Numbered from the stretch's first letter, positions 34,491-43,680 are shown. The stretch: DNA of 64,000 nucleotides from Halorarius halobius (GCF_024298865.1 NZ_CP101162.1:62001-126000); one strand, 5' to 3'. Notes: generated by a model from the letters alone, not told the origin. Numbers and translations are program-made.

Positions 34491-35942
34491 TCAGCCAACG
34501 CGTTCTCCGCGTTTCCTCTCGGTGGCGACCAATCGATAGCCTGCCGCGTATGCGAGTACCCCGATCGCAGCAACCACGAGGCTCCACGGAACGTATCGTA
34601 GCACGAGAGACACGCTCACGAGATTCATCCCCGTATGTGGTGCAAGTGCGAATACGACTAGAAGAGGCGAGAAAAGGAGGCCGGTGGCGAGCGCGACACG
34701 AAGTGGCATCCCCCACTGGCGTGTCACTGCAAGTGGGAGGAAGTACAGCGGCGGCAACACCAGGCTCACCAGCCCGTATGTCGTGTCGTATCCGGCTGCG
34801 CCCGCCGCGGCCACAGGAAAGAGCAGCCACTGTGCGGCGAGAACCGTCGCCGTCGGCCACAGAAGCAGGCGCGTCACTGCTTCCATCGCCTCCGTCGTAT
34901 CCGCCTCACCCCCGAGGAGACGTCTCGCTAGCAGTATCTGGCCGACGACGAGCGGTCCGCCCAGAATGAGCGCCGGTCCGGCACCAGTCCCCACGACGAC
35001 GAAGATCAGATAGAACAGGAAATCTCCCAGCTGCTCGGTCAACGGGCCAGAAACGCCAACGAGTGTCTCGACGGTCGCTGCGATAAGCCCGACAGCGGCC
35101 AGCGGTCCCCCCACGAGCGCGATCAGCTGTGATCGTGAGAGTTCGGCCAGCCGGTATCCGAACCGCCACAGAAGCGCGATCACGGCGACGAGAAGTGCGA
35201 AGGGAGCGACGGCAGCGCCGAGGTCCTGTGCCTTTAGCTGGGCGACGTCAACGCCGATTCCAAGCGTCGTCGCAACAGTGCTGACGACACCGTCGTCCGG
35301 TGCGAACACGACGTGACTCTGAACGCCAAGTGGGTCGTACTGCTGGTCGCTTCCGTCCCACGTGACGACATCACTGTCAGGCGTCGAATCAGTTGGAGCG
35401 TGCGACACGACCGTTCCCGGCGGGCCCCGCATCGTCATCGAGTCTGCAGCGAGATAGAACCACCGCGCCTCGCCGCCGTGCCAGTAGAAGAAATCGACCA
35501 CGTAGACGCCACCCGCACTCTGATGGGCCATATCGGGTACCTCGTACTCGACGACCAGTGTCTCCCCATTCATCGACGTCGTGAGCGACGTCGGCTCCTC
35601 TACCGCGACGTAGCCGCGTTCGTACACCCGCTGGACAACCCTGTCGCGTAACGACTGGTTCTCCTGGAGTGTTTCGATGCCGGACCCGGTGAGCGTCACT
35701 CGTGCAGTCCAGTGTCCGGCTCCGGACCGATCGATCCTGATGGAAAGCGAACTCTCGACGAGATCGATAGCGACGCCGTTCTCGGCGGCAGCATCGACGA
35801 GTGTGTCGCTACAGACGCCACAGACCGCATGCGGGGGAGGTCGAGCACTGACAGGAGCTCCGACTGCCGAAAGCAGGATACCACCTACTAACGCAGCAAC
35901 GAACACGACGCGCAAGCCAGCACTCCCGTCGAATTGCTCCAC
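34491..35942 (-). CDS. Exported-domain plus multi-helix membrane protein
   Basis: A 483-residue protein with GTG start. There is a signal-like helix (VVFVAALVGGILLSAVGAPV), an extracellular domain of about 190 residues containing a CGVC motif (about residues 41-44) and a beta-rich fold (GHWTARVTLTGSGIETLQ), and then about seven C-terminal helices. The layout resembles haloarchaeal DUF-type sensors with an outer domain tethered to a membrane bundle. Unnamed family. It is expressed toward the MITE. Confidence 0.65.
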   Translation of the reverse strand: MEQFDGSAGLRVVFVAALVGGILLSAVGAPVSARPPPHAVCGVCSDTLVDAAAENGVAIDLVESSLSIRIDRSGAGHWTARVTLTGSGIETLQENQSLRDRVVQRVYERGYVAVEEPTSLTTSMNGETLVVEYEVPDMAHQSAGGVYVVDFFYWHGGEARWFYLAADSMTMRGPPGTVVSHAPTDSTPDSDVVTWDGSDQQYDPLGVQSHVVFAPDDGVVSTVATTLGIGVDVAQLKAQDLGAAVAPFALLVAVIALLWRFGYRLAELSRSQLIALVGGPLAAVGLIAATVETLVGVSGPLTEQLGDFLFYLIFVVVGTGAGPALILGGPLVVGQILLARRLLGGEADTTEAMEAVTRLLLWPTATVLAAQWLLFPVAAAGAAGYDTTYGLVSLVLPPLYFLPLAVTRQWGMPLRVALATGLLFSPLLVVFALAPHTGMNLVSVSLVLRYVPWSLVVAAIGVLAYAAGYRLVATERKRGERVG

Positions 35943-36037
35943 CGTTACGTCACTCAGTACAGAATCGAGTCAAGCCATTCTTAAGAATCTCCCTAGTGAG
36001 GGGAGGTTTTTCATCTGGCGTGAGAACAACGTTCGAT

Positions 36038-36337
36038 ATGGTCCCCGATTCACAACGACCAACGGAGACGGACGGGGGCGACTCCTTCGACCCCGGATTC
36101 GATGAAGCCGCGCTCTACAGGGTGGTTCGAGACGCCGTCAAGGATGCCCTCCTCGACGTGATCGGGACGGTGTTGCTGCTCGGAATCGCGTTCGTCCTCG
36201 TCATCGCAGGAATACAGGCCGTATTTTCGTCGATCTCTCTCGGGACGGTCGCTATCGGGATCGGAGTGCTCGCTTTTGGCGTCTATCTCGCAGCTGCGAC
36301 GCTCGAGATCATCCCGCCGATCAGAGAGTGGGTCTGA
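36038..36337 (+). CDS. Small two-helix membrane protein
   Basis: A 99-residue protein, MVPDSQRPTETDGGDSFDPG..., with an acidic N-terminal half, an amphipathic helix and two transmembrane segments (DVIGTVLLLGIAFVLVIAGI; LGTVAIGIGVLAFGVYLAAA). It ends 10 bases before the lipoprotein at 36348, so the pair is probably one operon. No family is recognised. Confidence 0.65.
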   Translation: MVPDSQRPTETDGGDSFDPGFDEAALYRVVRDAVKDALLDVIGTVLLLGIAFVLVIAGIQAVFSSISLGTVAIGIGVLAFGVYLAAATLEIIPPIREWV

Positions 36338-36347
36338 GTCCGTCAGT

Positions 36348-36785
36348 ATGCGTCGACGCACGCTACTCGTGACACTCGGTGTGAGCGTGGCCACGCTTTC
36401 TGGCTGCGTGGGTGAGCAGAGCCCCGAGGTCGGGCTTGGGAAGATCGGGGTGATGAACCGTCGGCAGAATTCGGTGTCAATCCACGTGACGGTCGAGAAG
36501 CGTGGTGAAGGAGTATACGATGTCACGCACGACCTTGCAGGGCGGACAGGGAATATCGTCGATGGAACGACGATTATCGAGGAGTGGATGGGTGACCGAA
36601 CGCGGTATTCGGTCTCAGTCGCCTTGACCGACGGTGACCTTGAGACGACGTACTCGACAGCGGATGCGGAATCGTTCGTCGACGACTGGGGAACCAACCA
36701 GTGCTTCAGTCTCTTCTTCACGATCGAGACGAACCAGATCAGCACCGCCCTTGGCGCGATGGAGTCGTGCCCGACGCCCTCCTGA
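36348..36785 (+). CDS. Lipoprotein, unknown
   Basis: A 145-residue protein starting MRRRTLLVTLGVSVATLSGC: a twin-arginine-like signal and the lipobox LSGC with Cys at residue 20. The ectodomain is beta-rich with one further cysteine near the end. It follows the small membrane gene by 10 bases. The function is unknown. Confidence 0.7.
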   Translation: MRRRTLLVTLGVSVATLSGCVGEQSPEVGLGKIGVMNRRQNSVSIHVTVEKRGEGVYDVTHDLAGRTGNIVDGTTIIEEWMGDRTRYSVSVALTDGDLETTYSTADAESFVDDWGTNQCFSLFFTIETNQISTALGAMESCPTPS

Positions 36786-36859
36786 CGCAATTCGAAGAAC
36801 GTCAGCGGATCCGGAACACTCGTCATCCGCGACTCACCGAGGATACCGTGGATTGAGGA

Positions 36860-37024
36860 TCACTCCCCGTCTGTTCCGTTGACTTCCAAATCAGATTTTG
36901 GCTGTGACGGACCAGGCTTACCCAGGAATCCGACAGCTGCGGGAATCACTCCAGCGTTGAGGAACGGGAACTTACTGATACCGAGGCTTCGATCAACCTG
37001 ACCGGTTCGAGGTTCACTACCACC
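36860..37024 (-). pseudogene. Possible C-terminal remnant
   Basis: A frame open for about 55 codons without a start reads TGQVDRSLGISKFPFLNAGV then IPAAVGFLGKPGPSQPKSDL and ends in an acidic tail at TGA 36860-36862. A stop directly precedes it. The protein-like quality suggests the end of a lost gene; the family is not recognised. Confidence 0.3.
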
Positions 37025-37076
37025 AATCTACGCCACAAGAACGAGTACTTAACTGTCGATTGATTAATTCTAACGC

Positions 37077-38345
37077 ATGGCCCTCCACTCACGCCGGGAA
37101 TTTCTCACCACAGCCGGTACAGTCGGTGTTGTATCGATTGCAGGCTGTGCAACCGTTGACGGCCTGCTCGGCAGTGAGTGGTCGTCGACTGCGGACGGTA
37201 CAACTGAGCCGTTATCCTCCGAAGCCGCTGGCTGGCCCCAGTACGGCCGGAACACGCGCCATACCGGCTTCGTCCCAGAGATCCGCATTGACGACCCGAG
37301 CGAAGACTGGACGTTTACTCTCACTGGGAGTATGGCGCCACCGGCTATCGTCGGCAACCGGGTCATCGTCCATGGAGGAGTCACGTCTGAGTCGAATGGG
37401 TCCAACGGATTCACTGGCGGCGCGGTGTTCTCACTCCAGATGGACGACGGGAGCCAGGTGTGGCGGCGCGACCTGCCAAGCGTCGGCGGTGGCTACTCCG
37501 GGTGTCCGCCGATCATCTATCATGGTTCGGTGTACGTCGGGAACGCTGCTGAGAGCGGGATATTCGTGCTCGCCGTGCGGGACGGTAGTCCACGGTGGCG
37601 ACACGAGACGGGTAATTCAGTCAACGAAGCCGCTGTCGGCTTTCAGAACAAAGTCGCCATTTCCACTGGCGACGAACTACTGGCGTTTGACGAACGGGGC
37701 CATGACCAATGGGTCTACCAGACTGGCGACGACCGCGCTTCTTTCTCTCCCCCGGCGGTCGGCGGCGGTTACGTCCTCTACACGACAGGCGTCCTCGGGA
37801 GCATCGTTGCAATCGACCCCCGGGAGGGCAGTGGCATCTCGGAGTGGATATACCAATCTGACAGTAATTTCGGGACGCCGACCGTGGCGAATGAGAGGGT
37901 GTACGTTCCGGGCAGTAATCAGATCCATGCTGTCGACGTCGCGACCGGTGAGGGTGTCTGGACGGTGGAGGTGACCACGTCGTCCGGCGTCGCGACCGAC
38001 AGTACCCGACTGTTCGTCACTACTGCAGCGGGCGATCTCGTTGCCTACCAAGCGACGGATGGAACCGAGACGTGGCGCACACCCCTCGCTGCCGACGATG
38101 GTGTGTATCTTCGAACGCGTCCCCTCGTGACGGAGCAATCGGTCATCGTGACGACGGAGAAGCCCCAACTTGACGAGCGTGTAACGACCTACGCTGTTGA
38201 CCGTCGAACCGGCAAGATACGGTGGACGGTTGATCAACCTGGCAATGTCAGCTTTGACGCTGTTGCTGCCGGTAGCCGGCTATACGTCCCCGTCTACTGG
38301 AGTACTGACGACAGTGGCGGGACACTTGTCGTGCTGTCAGACTGA
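37077..38345 (+). CDS. PQQ-type beta-propeller lipoprotein
   Basis: A 422-residue exported protein. A twin-arginine signal and lipobox (HSRREFLTTAGTVGVVSIAG then C at about residue 23) precede an eight-bladed propeller with repeated G-x-x-x-A-x-D-x-x-x-G-x-x-x-W signatures (FSLQMDDGSQVWRRDLP; IHAVDVATGEGVWTVEV; AYQATDGTETWRTPL). Without other domains it is likely a scaffold rather than a dehydrogenase. AT-rich promoter sequence (TTAACT at about 37050) lies upstream. A second, IS-disrupted gene of the same type is at 49741. Confidence 0.88.
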   Translation: MALHSRREFLTTAGTVGVVSIAGCATVDGLLGSEWSSTADGTTEPLSSEAAGWPQYGRNTRHTGFVPEIRIDDPSEDWTFTLTGSMAPPAIVGNRVIVHGGVTSESNGSNGFTGGAVFSLQMDDGSQVWRRDLPSVGGGYSGCPPIIYHGSVYVGNAAESGIFVLAVRDGSPRWRHETGNSVNEAAVGFQNKVAISTGDELLAFDERGHDQWVYQTGDDRASFSPPAVGGGYVLYTTGVLGSIVAIDPREGSGISEWIYQSDSNFGTPTVANERVYVPGSNQIHAVDVATGEGVWTVEVTTSSGVATDSTRLFVTTAAGDLVAYQATDGTETWRTPLAADDGVYLRTRPLVTEQSVIVTTEKPQLDERVTTYAVDRRTGKIRWTVDQPGNVSFDAVAAGSRLYVPVYWSTDDSGGTLVVLSD

Positions 38346-38529
38346 CTCACTGTTACCGCTGGAGGGCGGGTGGACGACTGTTCGGTGCATCGGTTCAAGC
38401 GTTCGCAACTAACAGTCGTTCCAGTCACTCTGCCATACGGTCAGGCAAACCACCCTGGTAAACAGCTAGCACCGAGCAGTCTGTCCTGCTGACTCTCAAT
38501 GGTTGTATCGCTCCGTACTCTCGATTTCT

Positions 38530-39177
38530 CTACTCGCTCGTTTCTCGCATCACGAGGCGAGTCGTCGCGATATCCCGCTCTGAGGCCCTGAGAAATCCTT
38601 CCGTGAACCCCGCTCCGAACGTTGCGTCAGCGAGAGTATCGCCTGCCTCGGGTTCCTTGTCACGGTCCACGACAGTCGCGAAGCGAACGGTGTGGGAGTT
38701 TCCCGTCGCGGCGTCAAACGTCAGGTGCCACCGGTACCGTCCCGTCGACCGGCTGGTATCTACATAGAGGTTCGAATCGGCGTCGCCCTCGTTGTCGGGA
38801 ACGACGTCTCCGGGATGGCCGACAAGCGTTCCCGAGCGCCAGGCGTGTTCGACCGTCAGCGAGTTTGCTTTCCACCCGCTTGATGCGTTGTAGTTTGACC
38901 CCGGGATGAGTCGATACCTGGTGACGAGGGCGTACCGACCGGTCGGTTCGAGATCGAGGACCGATGCGTGCTGTCGGACGGTTCCGTACCTCTTGCTCCC
39001 CGCTGTCGTCTCGTCGGTGGTCACGACGGGACTGTTCCATTCCTGCACGGGAGGTACCGGCTCCTCGGCGTACGTGGCTGGTGGTGCGGAGGGTTGGTCA
39101 GCGACCGTAACCGCAGCCCCCAGGACGCCAACTGTCCCAGCGCTGGCGGCCAGCCCGAGGAGCGTGCGACGCTGCAT
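38530..39177 (-). CDS. Tat-signal exported protein, unknown
   Basis: A 215-residue protein. The Tat signal MQRRTLLGLAASAGTVGVLG lacks a lipobox cysteine, so it is probably secreted or anchored by the uncleaved helix. The body is beta-rich with repeated aromatic residues (GRYALVTRYRLIPGSNYNAS; TGRYRWHLTFDAATGNSHTV). No family is recognised. Confidence 0.65.
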   Translation of the reverse strand: MQRRTLLGLAASAGTVGVLGAAVTVADQPSAPPATYAEEPVPPVQEWNSPVVTTDETTAGSKRYGTVRQHASVLDLEPTGRYALVTRYRLIPGSNYNASSGWKANSLTVEHAWRSGTLVGHPGDVVPDNEGDADSNLYVDTSRSTGRYRWHLTFDAATGNSHTVRFATVVDRDKEPEAGDTLADATFGAGFTEGFLRASERDIATTRLVMRETSE

Positions 39178-39408
39178 CGTTTCGAGGGGAGCTTCCTACG
39201 ATAGAATATCTGTTGATATCATACGGAGGGGTATCTGCAAACACCCCCTCGGAAAGTGCAACGTGACCGATCCGTAATCGTACTTGACGGTTGATTCGCG
39301 GCGTCGTGCACTAGGGACATCTTTCTACCACCTTGGGCTCCTGAATCGGTCTGCATCACCGCTCTGTTCTTCGACACAATTTTGCGCTCGTTTCAGGAAC
39401 CCATCTGT

Positions 39409-40521
39409 ATGCTCGCCCTCCAGACCACGTCATCTTCACTCGGTCCCCCAGTCGCTGCACTCGTCCCTCTCGTTCTCGTCGGGGGGCTCGTCGGAGCAGT
39501 AGGAAGTGCTGTCGTCCGTCGCCTCTCGAATCCCGTCGGAAAGTACCGCTTGCTGTATGGAGCCGTACTCTTTCCATTCACGTTACTGTCCTACGGCATT
39601 TTAGCGTTCCTCGGGATCGGTGCCGCAATCGTTGCCCTTCTTCCAGCTATGCCGCAGTTCCTCAGCCGCCTCCTCGCCACTTTCAGTAGCTTCCTCGCTA
39701 CGGGTGTCGTCTGGCTCGCAGTCTACGCACCCACGATACGCGGCGTCCGCGACGTGCGCGATGTGGAACTGTCACTGAGCGCGGCGCTCTGGAAGATGAG
39801 TCGATACGTCATCGGCTTGAGCGCTATCCTTGCGGTCGTCATCGCACCGCTCCAAGTAATCCCGTCTGGAGCCTCGCCCCTTGTCCTGGTAGTGGGACTC
39901 GCGGCTATCGCCGTTATCTTCCTCTATGCCTCCCCGTGGCTCATTCCCCTGCTCCGATCGACACAGGAACCGACCGACGATGTTGCGAATCGAATTGCGA
40001 CGCTCTGTTCTCGAGCCGGCCTCGACGTTCGGGACGTCCGAATCCTCGACACAGACGACGAAGAAACAGCCAACTCACTCGTCCGTGGATCACCGAACTA
40101 TCGCCGCCTGTTCCTCACGAGCACGTTTCTGGATATCTTCGACGATGAGACTGCAGCTGCACTCCTGGCGATCGAGGCAGGACGGCTCGAAACGCACGTT
40201 TTCGAAATCAGGGTGAGCACTGTGGTCGCTGCCGGCATCGCCCTCATCGCGTCTCTGACCGGCGTCGGGCCACGCTGGCCGTTACTTGGCCTTTCGATCG
40301 GCGTGGTACTCATCGGGTTCTGGCTGTCTCGGCGACAGATCCGGGCAGCCGATGACTACGCCGCTGAGAAGGTCGATACAGCCGGGCTCTCTGACGCTCT
40401 CACTCGATATGCCGATTTTCACGCGATCGAGCCAACACGTCGACGGTTTCCGAATCCACTTTCAGCCAACGTTTCTCTTGGGGACCGAATCGATCGTGTC
40501 CGTCGACTGACTGAGGAATGA
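39409..40521 (+). CDS. M48-like membrane protein lacking the HEXXH motif
   Basis: A 370-residue protein. Six or so N-terminal helices (to about residue 185) are followed by a cytosolic part that reads like a Zn-protease of family M48: an R-I-A-T-L-C-S-R-A-G-L segment, FLTSTFLDIFDDETAAALLA and then IEAGRLETHVFE where M48 enzymes have HExxH. Two more helices and AADDYAAEKVDTAGL (matching the E-x-x-A-D-x-x-A third-ligand region) complete it. Residues expected to bind zinc are absent, so it is probably catalytically inactive. The start at 39409 is chosen because it begins MLALQTTSSS before the first helix. Confidence 0.65.
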   Translation: MLALQTTSSSLGPPVAALVPLVLVGGLVGAVGSAVVRRLSNPVGKYRLLYGAVLFPFTLLSYGILAFLGIGAAIVALLPAMPQFLSRLLATFSSFLATGVVWLAVYAPTIRGVRDVRDVELSLSAALWKMSRYVIGLSAILAVVIAPLQVIPSGASPLVLVVGLAAIAVIFLYASPWLIPLLRSTQEPTDDVANRIATLCSRAGLDVRDVRILDTDDEETANSLVRGSPNYRRLFLTSTFLDIFDDETAAALLAIEAGRLETHVFEIRVSTVVAAGIALIASLTGVGPRWPLLGLSIGVVLIGFWLSRRQIRAADDYAAEKVDTAGLSDALTRYADFHAIEPTRRRFPNPLSANVSLGDRIDRVRRLTEE

Positions 40522-40579
40522 GGTTACAGACAGCAGCGACTAGAATCGAGCACTCACCTCGTCCGGGGTGTAAAGAGCC

Positions 40580-40684
40580 TCACGGGAGGTACGTTGCAAG
40601 GAAGTTGACGATGCGATCCAGTCGTTCGTTGATTTTCTTTTCATCGTCTTCCTCGCTATCGCTATCAGGGCGTGACTGTTCCAT
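40580..40684 (-). CDS. 34-residue acidic micro-protein
   Basis: MEQSRPDSDSEEDDEKKINE then RLDRIVNFLATYLP. An acidic head precedes an amphipathic helix; no transmembrane segment. It lies 60 bases downstream of the 73-residue acidic gene on the same strand. Low evidence beyond haloarchaeal composition. Confidence 0.4.
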   Translation of the reverse strand: MEQSRPDSDSEEDDEKKINERLDRIVNFLATYLP

Positions 40685-40744
40685 AGGTGCCACCACACCC
40701 CACAACGGCCTGTATCTTGTGTCCGACTACAACGTACAGAGGAG

Positions 40745-40966
40745 TTAGTTGTCGCGGTGCGTATTCTCGAGTTCGCGCGCTTGTTCGTCTACCTTGGAGA
40801 GTTCACGTACGACGGTATCGTCCGACCCGCCGTGGGCGACTCGTACGGAAAGGTCCAACGGCGATGGAACAAAGCGACCCTCGTCTGCCTCTTCACTGGG
40901 CTCCTCATCTGTACTCTCGCCCCATCGAAACAGGGTCTGAAATACCTCCCAGATACTGAGGCTCAT
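40745..40966 (-). CDS. 73-residue acidic protein
   Basis: MSLSIWEVFQTLFRWGESTD starts with a hydrophobic, amphipathic helix followed by an acidic, Glu-rich linker and a C-terminal helix (ELSKVDEQARELENTH). It may be membrane-associated through the first helix. The family is not recognised. It is probably co-transcribed with the downstream 34-residue frame. Confidence 0.55.
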   Translation of the reverse strand: MSLSIWEVFQTLFRWGESTDEEPSEEADEGRFVPSPLDLSVRVAHGGSDDTVVRELSKVDEQARELENTHRDN

Positions 40967-41010
40967 ACCTCAGAGTAGGGTTCATCGAGTGTTATGCCTT
41001 TAGCTGAAAA

Positions 41011-41071
41011 TAGGCGCTAAGCCCCCTTCCTCAGCGAGCGAGTGGAGGGAGCGAGCAGGGCGGAGTAGTTC
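41011..41071 (+). mobile_element. Possible IS200/IS605-type right-end relic
   Basis: A noncoding C-rich and G-rich stretch with CCCCCTTCCTCAGCGAGCGA followed by GCAGGGCGGAGTAGTTCAC. The final GGAGTAGTTCAC and the repeated GCGAGCGAG are the kind of terminus seen on haloarchaeal TnpB elements. No transposase frame remains. The assignment rests on resemblance only. Confidence 0.35.
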
Positions 41072-41239
41072 ACCGGTGCCATTGAATCAACAGACTAGAT
41101 GATCGCTTCGCAACCATACTCACCGGTTGACAGACTCAATCCTCTCCGGAACGAATCGCTGTGTGGACGGACGCGTTGTGTGAACAGAAAAGCAGCCACG
41201 CCAATTGTAGGCGGATCAGGCACCAAGTGGGTGCCCCAC

Positions 41240-41782
41240 TCAGGACTCACAGTCGTACGAACGACGGGTTTTCTCGACGGTGACTGCCCGAGTCGCGGTC
41301 GCGACGACGCTATCCGAGTCACGTAGCCGAATATGGATATCGGCTGTATCGCCGACTGAGAGTGATTCGTCGTCACTGACCACCCAGAAGACATCCACTC
41401 GCTCCCGACCTGTCTGCTGAACGGGTTCGGTAGTGGTCATCGAACCGTTACCAAGACTCACTTCGATGTCGTACGGGGAGGTGTTACTGCCTTCCATCGG
41501 GGTTTCGACGAGGATATCGGCACGGACTGTGAGATGGTCACCGGGAGTTCCACTCGCAACACACGTTGCGACGGTGCCGTTCTCGATATCCGGCATCGTG
41601 ATCTCGTCATTCAGGTAGACAGAGACGTTTGAAGCCTCGACGGTGGCCTCGTCGGGATTAATCTGGTCTGTGACCGGAGTGAACAGCACCAGAGTCCCAA
41701 CGCTGAACGCCGTCACAAAGAGGAACGCAATGACAGCGCCGGGGCGGGGTGGCCAGTTGAGCAGCCACGGTAGCACGTTCAC
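41240..41782 (-). CDS. Membrane-anchored exported protein
   Basis: A 180-residue protein with GTG start. One N-terminal helix (residues about 15-36, AVIAFLFVTAFSVGTLVLFT) anchors an acidic beta-rich ectodomain with N-x-S/T sequons (NVS, NGT, NTS, NGS). Two cysteines occur, one being almost terminal. No family is recognised; the layout fits a surface-exposed anchored protein. Confidence 0.6.
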   Translation of the reverse strand: MNVLPWLLNWPPRPGAVIAFLFVTAFSVGTLVLFTPVTDQINPDEATVEASNVSVYLNDEITMPDIENGTVATCVASGTPGDHLTVRADILVETPMEGSNTSPYDIEVSLGNGSMTTTEPVQQTGRERVDVFWVVSDDESLSVGDTADIHIRLRDSDSVVATATRAVTVEKTRRSYDCES

Positions 41783-41826
41783 AATCGCATTACCGAAACG
41801 GAGGTGGATAAATCGGGGGATATGAC

Positions 41827-42147
41827 TCAGGTGTCTGCATTTTCACGGAGGAGGAGAGCAGTGACGAGGAGAACGGCCCCTGTCGGGAGCATCACCAATC
41901 CGATCGTGAAATTCCAGAACCCGAGAAGGAACTGCCCAAGTGCACCGATCAGCAAGAGACGAAATCGGTTGAATACCGCACCAGCTGCCCCAATCCACCC
42001 AAGACAGATGGTGATGATGAACAATACGAGGCGGGATGTTCGATAGCCGGGGGCGGGGAGAAGAGCAAGAAGGATGATCGTTAGGAGCGCAACTGCGACA
42101 ACGGATGCTCCCCGGAGCACATCGAGTGTAGCGTATTCCTTTCGCAT
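41827..42147 (-). CDS. Four-helix small membrane protein
   Basis: A 106-residue protein (MRKEYATLDVLRGASVVAVA...) with four hydrophobic segments. Unrecognised. It lies upstream of the gene at 41240 and downstream of the CPBP-like gene at 42191, all on the minus strand and with gaps near 44 bases, so the three may share a transcript. Confidence 0.55.
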   Translation of the reverse strand: MRKEYATLDVLRGASVVAVALLTIILLALLPAPGYRTSRLVLFIITICLGWIGAAGAVFNRFRLLLIGALGQFLLGFWNFTIGLVMLPTGAVLLVTALLLRENADT

Positions 42148-42190
42148 GGATATCGACGGTTACCGTATTGATCCTTTCTAGGGGAGACAG

Positions 42191-43120
42191 TCACCAGTTC
42201 TGCATACCTGCCTCAAAGACGAACACAACGGTCCTGTTGGCCAGCAGGAGACTCGCATACGCCAGAGCCGGTACGAAGAGCGACTCCGTTTCGTCGTACG
42301 TGTAGGCCGCGACACCGAGGACAGCGAGTTGCGTGGCTGCGTACAGCCCGCCAGCGATCGTCTCAATCTCAGCAATCCCCGAGAGGATAATGATTGCAGT
42401 CACCAATAGAACAGGAGCGACCCCGAGATACCGGAGCCAGCTACGATCAACTCGTTCGTTCGCATACACTGCCACGCCGAGTGAGAGCGTGAATACGACG
42501 GCACCGATGAGTTTCCCTAACTCGGGGACGGTCGCTAGTCCTCCAGTGTTGCTCACCATCACGAATCCCGTCATTGCAGTTGTCAGAACGATCGCTGCGC
42601 TGGCACTGACGACCTGTTCAAAACTCCCCTGTATTAGCACCTGACAGATCACCACCAGCGCTGGCACACCGACAATCAATCCGAGTCCCGCGATGAGCAG
42701 GACTGGCAACACAGGCGCGTCAGCGGCGACCGAGGTCTTGGTCAGTGAATTATACGGGACATCGGTCACAGTACCTACGAGTTTGGTGACCGCCACACAA
42801 ACAACAGGTACGAGAACAGCTATTCCGGCCAGAGTAGCATCGTTTCGCGACGGGAGTCGGAGCCCGATATCGATGTCTCGGAACATGGCGTACGCGCCAG
42901 TGAATACGATCAGTCCTAGTAGGAGGACTCCGCCGCTCACGAGCGCGCTGAAAAACATCCCACCGATTACTGGTGGCGTGCCAAACACTGCGGTCAGGGC
43001 TTCGCGGACGAGTTCCCGCCACAGATACACTCCGATCAACAGTGCGGTAATAATTCCGAGCTCTACTGCGAACGGATGATTGGAACGGTGGGAAGCACTG
43101 GCACTATTCTGGAGGGACAT
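42191..43120 (-). CDS. CPBP-like membrane protein with degenerate active site
   Basis: A 309-residue protein with nine or ten helices, laid out like a CPBP protease. Where CPBP enzymes have EExxxR this reads PALVVICQVLIQGSFEQVVS, and the later histidine positions are missing, so the catalytic residues are not conserved. It may be a non-enzymatic relative; an unrelated polytopic protein cannot be excluded. Confidence 0.5.
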   Translation of the reverse strand: MSLQNSASASHRSNHPFAVELGIITALLIGVYLWRELVREALTAVFGTPPVIGGMFFSALVSGGVLLLGLIVFTGAYAMFRDIDIGLRLPSRNDATLAGIAVLVPVVCVAVTKLVGTVTDVPYNSLTKTSVAADAPVLPVLLIAGLGLIVGVPALVVICQVLIQGSFEQVVSASAAIVLTTAMTGFVMVSNTGGLATVPELGKLIGAVVFTLSLGVAVYANERVDRSWLRYLGVAPVLLVTAIIILSGIAEIETIAGGLYAATQLAVLGVAAYTYDETESLFVPALAYASLLLANRTVVFVFEAGMQNW

Positions 43121-43207
43121 AGGCAGAATACAAGGAAGACGTATTTAGTTCCTACCCGACAGGTCCCGTGGGCACTAGCGGTATAGAATCGTCGGTGCGT
43201 TCGAGTT

Positions 43208-43474
43208 CTAGTACCGATGATCCTCGAACAAGCCGGGAACGACGAACGCGACGGCCAGGACCAGAACGGCGAGGATGAACAATAGATGCGGCCCAAACTG
43301 TGGGTCAACACCAATCGTCTGCGCAGCTCCGCTGGCGATGGGATCAGTTTTCGTCTCGATCCCATGACCGGCGATACCGGTTGCGCCGACACCAATACCT
43401 GCAGTGATAAGGGCTGGGGGACCACCCGCTTTCATGGCCCGAGTTGCTGTGTTCGAAACACTCTGTCCAGACAT
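43208..43474 (-). CDS. Two-helix small membrane protein
   Basis: An 88-residue protein, MSGQSVSNTATRAMKAGGPP..., with a Gly-rich helix (LITAGIGVGATGIAGHG) and a clear C-terminal helix (LLFILAVLVLAVAFVVPGLF) followed by DHRY. Unrecognised family; it looks like a proteolipid or subunit-like membrane protein. Confidence 0.6.
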   Translation of the reverse strand: MSGQSVSNTATRAMKAGGPPALITAGIGVGATGIAGHGIETKTDPIASGAAQTIGVDPQFGPHLLFILAVLVLAVAFVVPGLFEDHRY

Positions 43475-43680
43475 ACTGGCTATTGATTTGTGCCATCCTG
43501 ATAAGCCATTTCCACGCCTTCAGAGCTACTTCTCTACGGGAGCTTCGTTGAGAGTAAGGGATCCACGCTTTACAGCTTCCAGAGCTGGCGAGATTGGACA
43601 GAGAGGGGTGACGGACGTATGATGTCGATCGAAGACGAATCAGACGACAGATTGACATCGTGGACTCGGAAACGTGCAAT

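Noticed and set aside
37060..37974. Plus-strand 304-codon frame within the propeller gene
   Set aside because: It is a frame-shifted reading of the propeller gene with Ser/Arg/Thr-rich content and no blade motifs.
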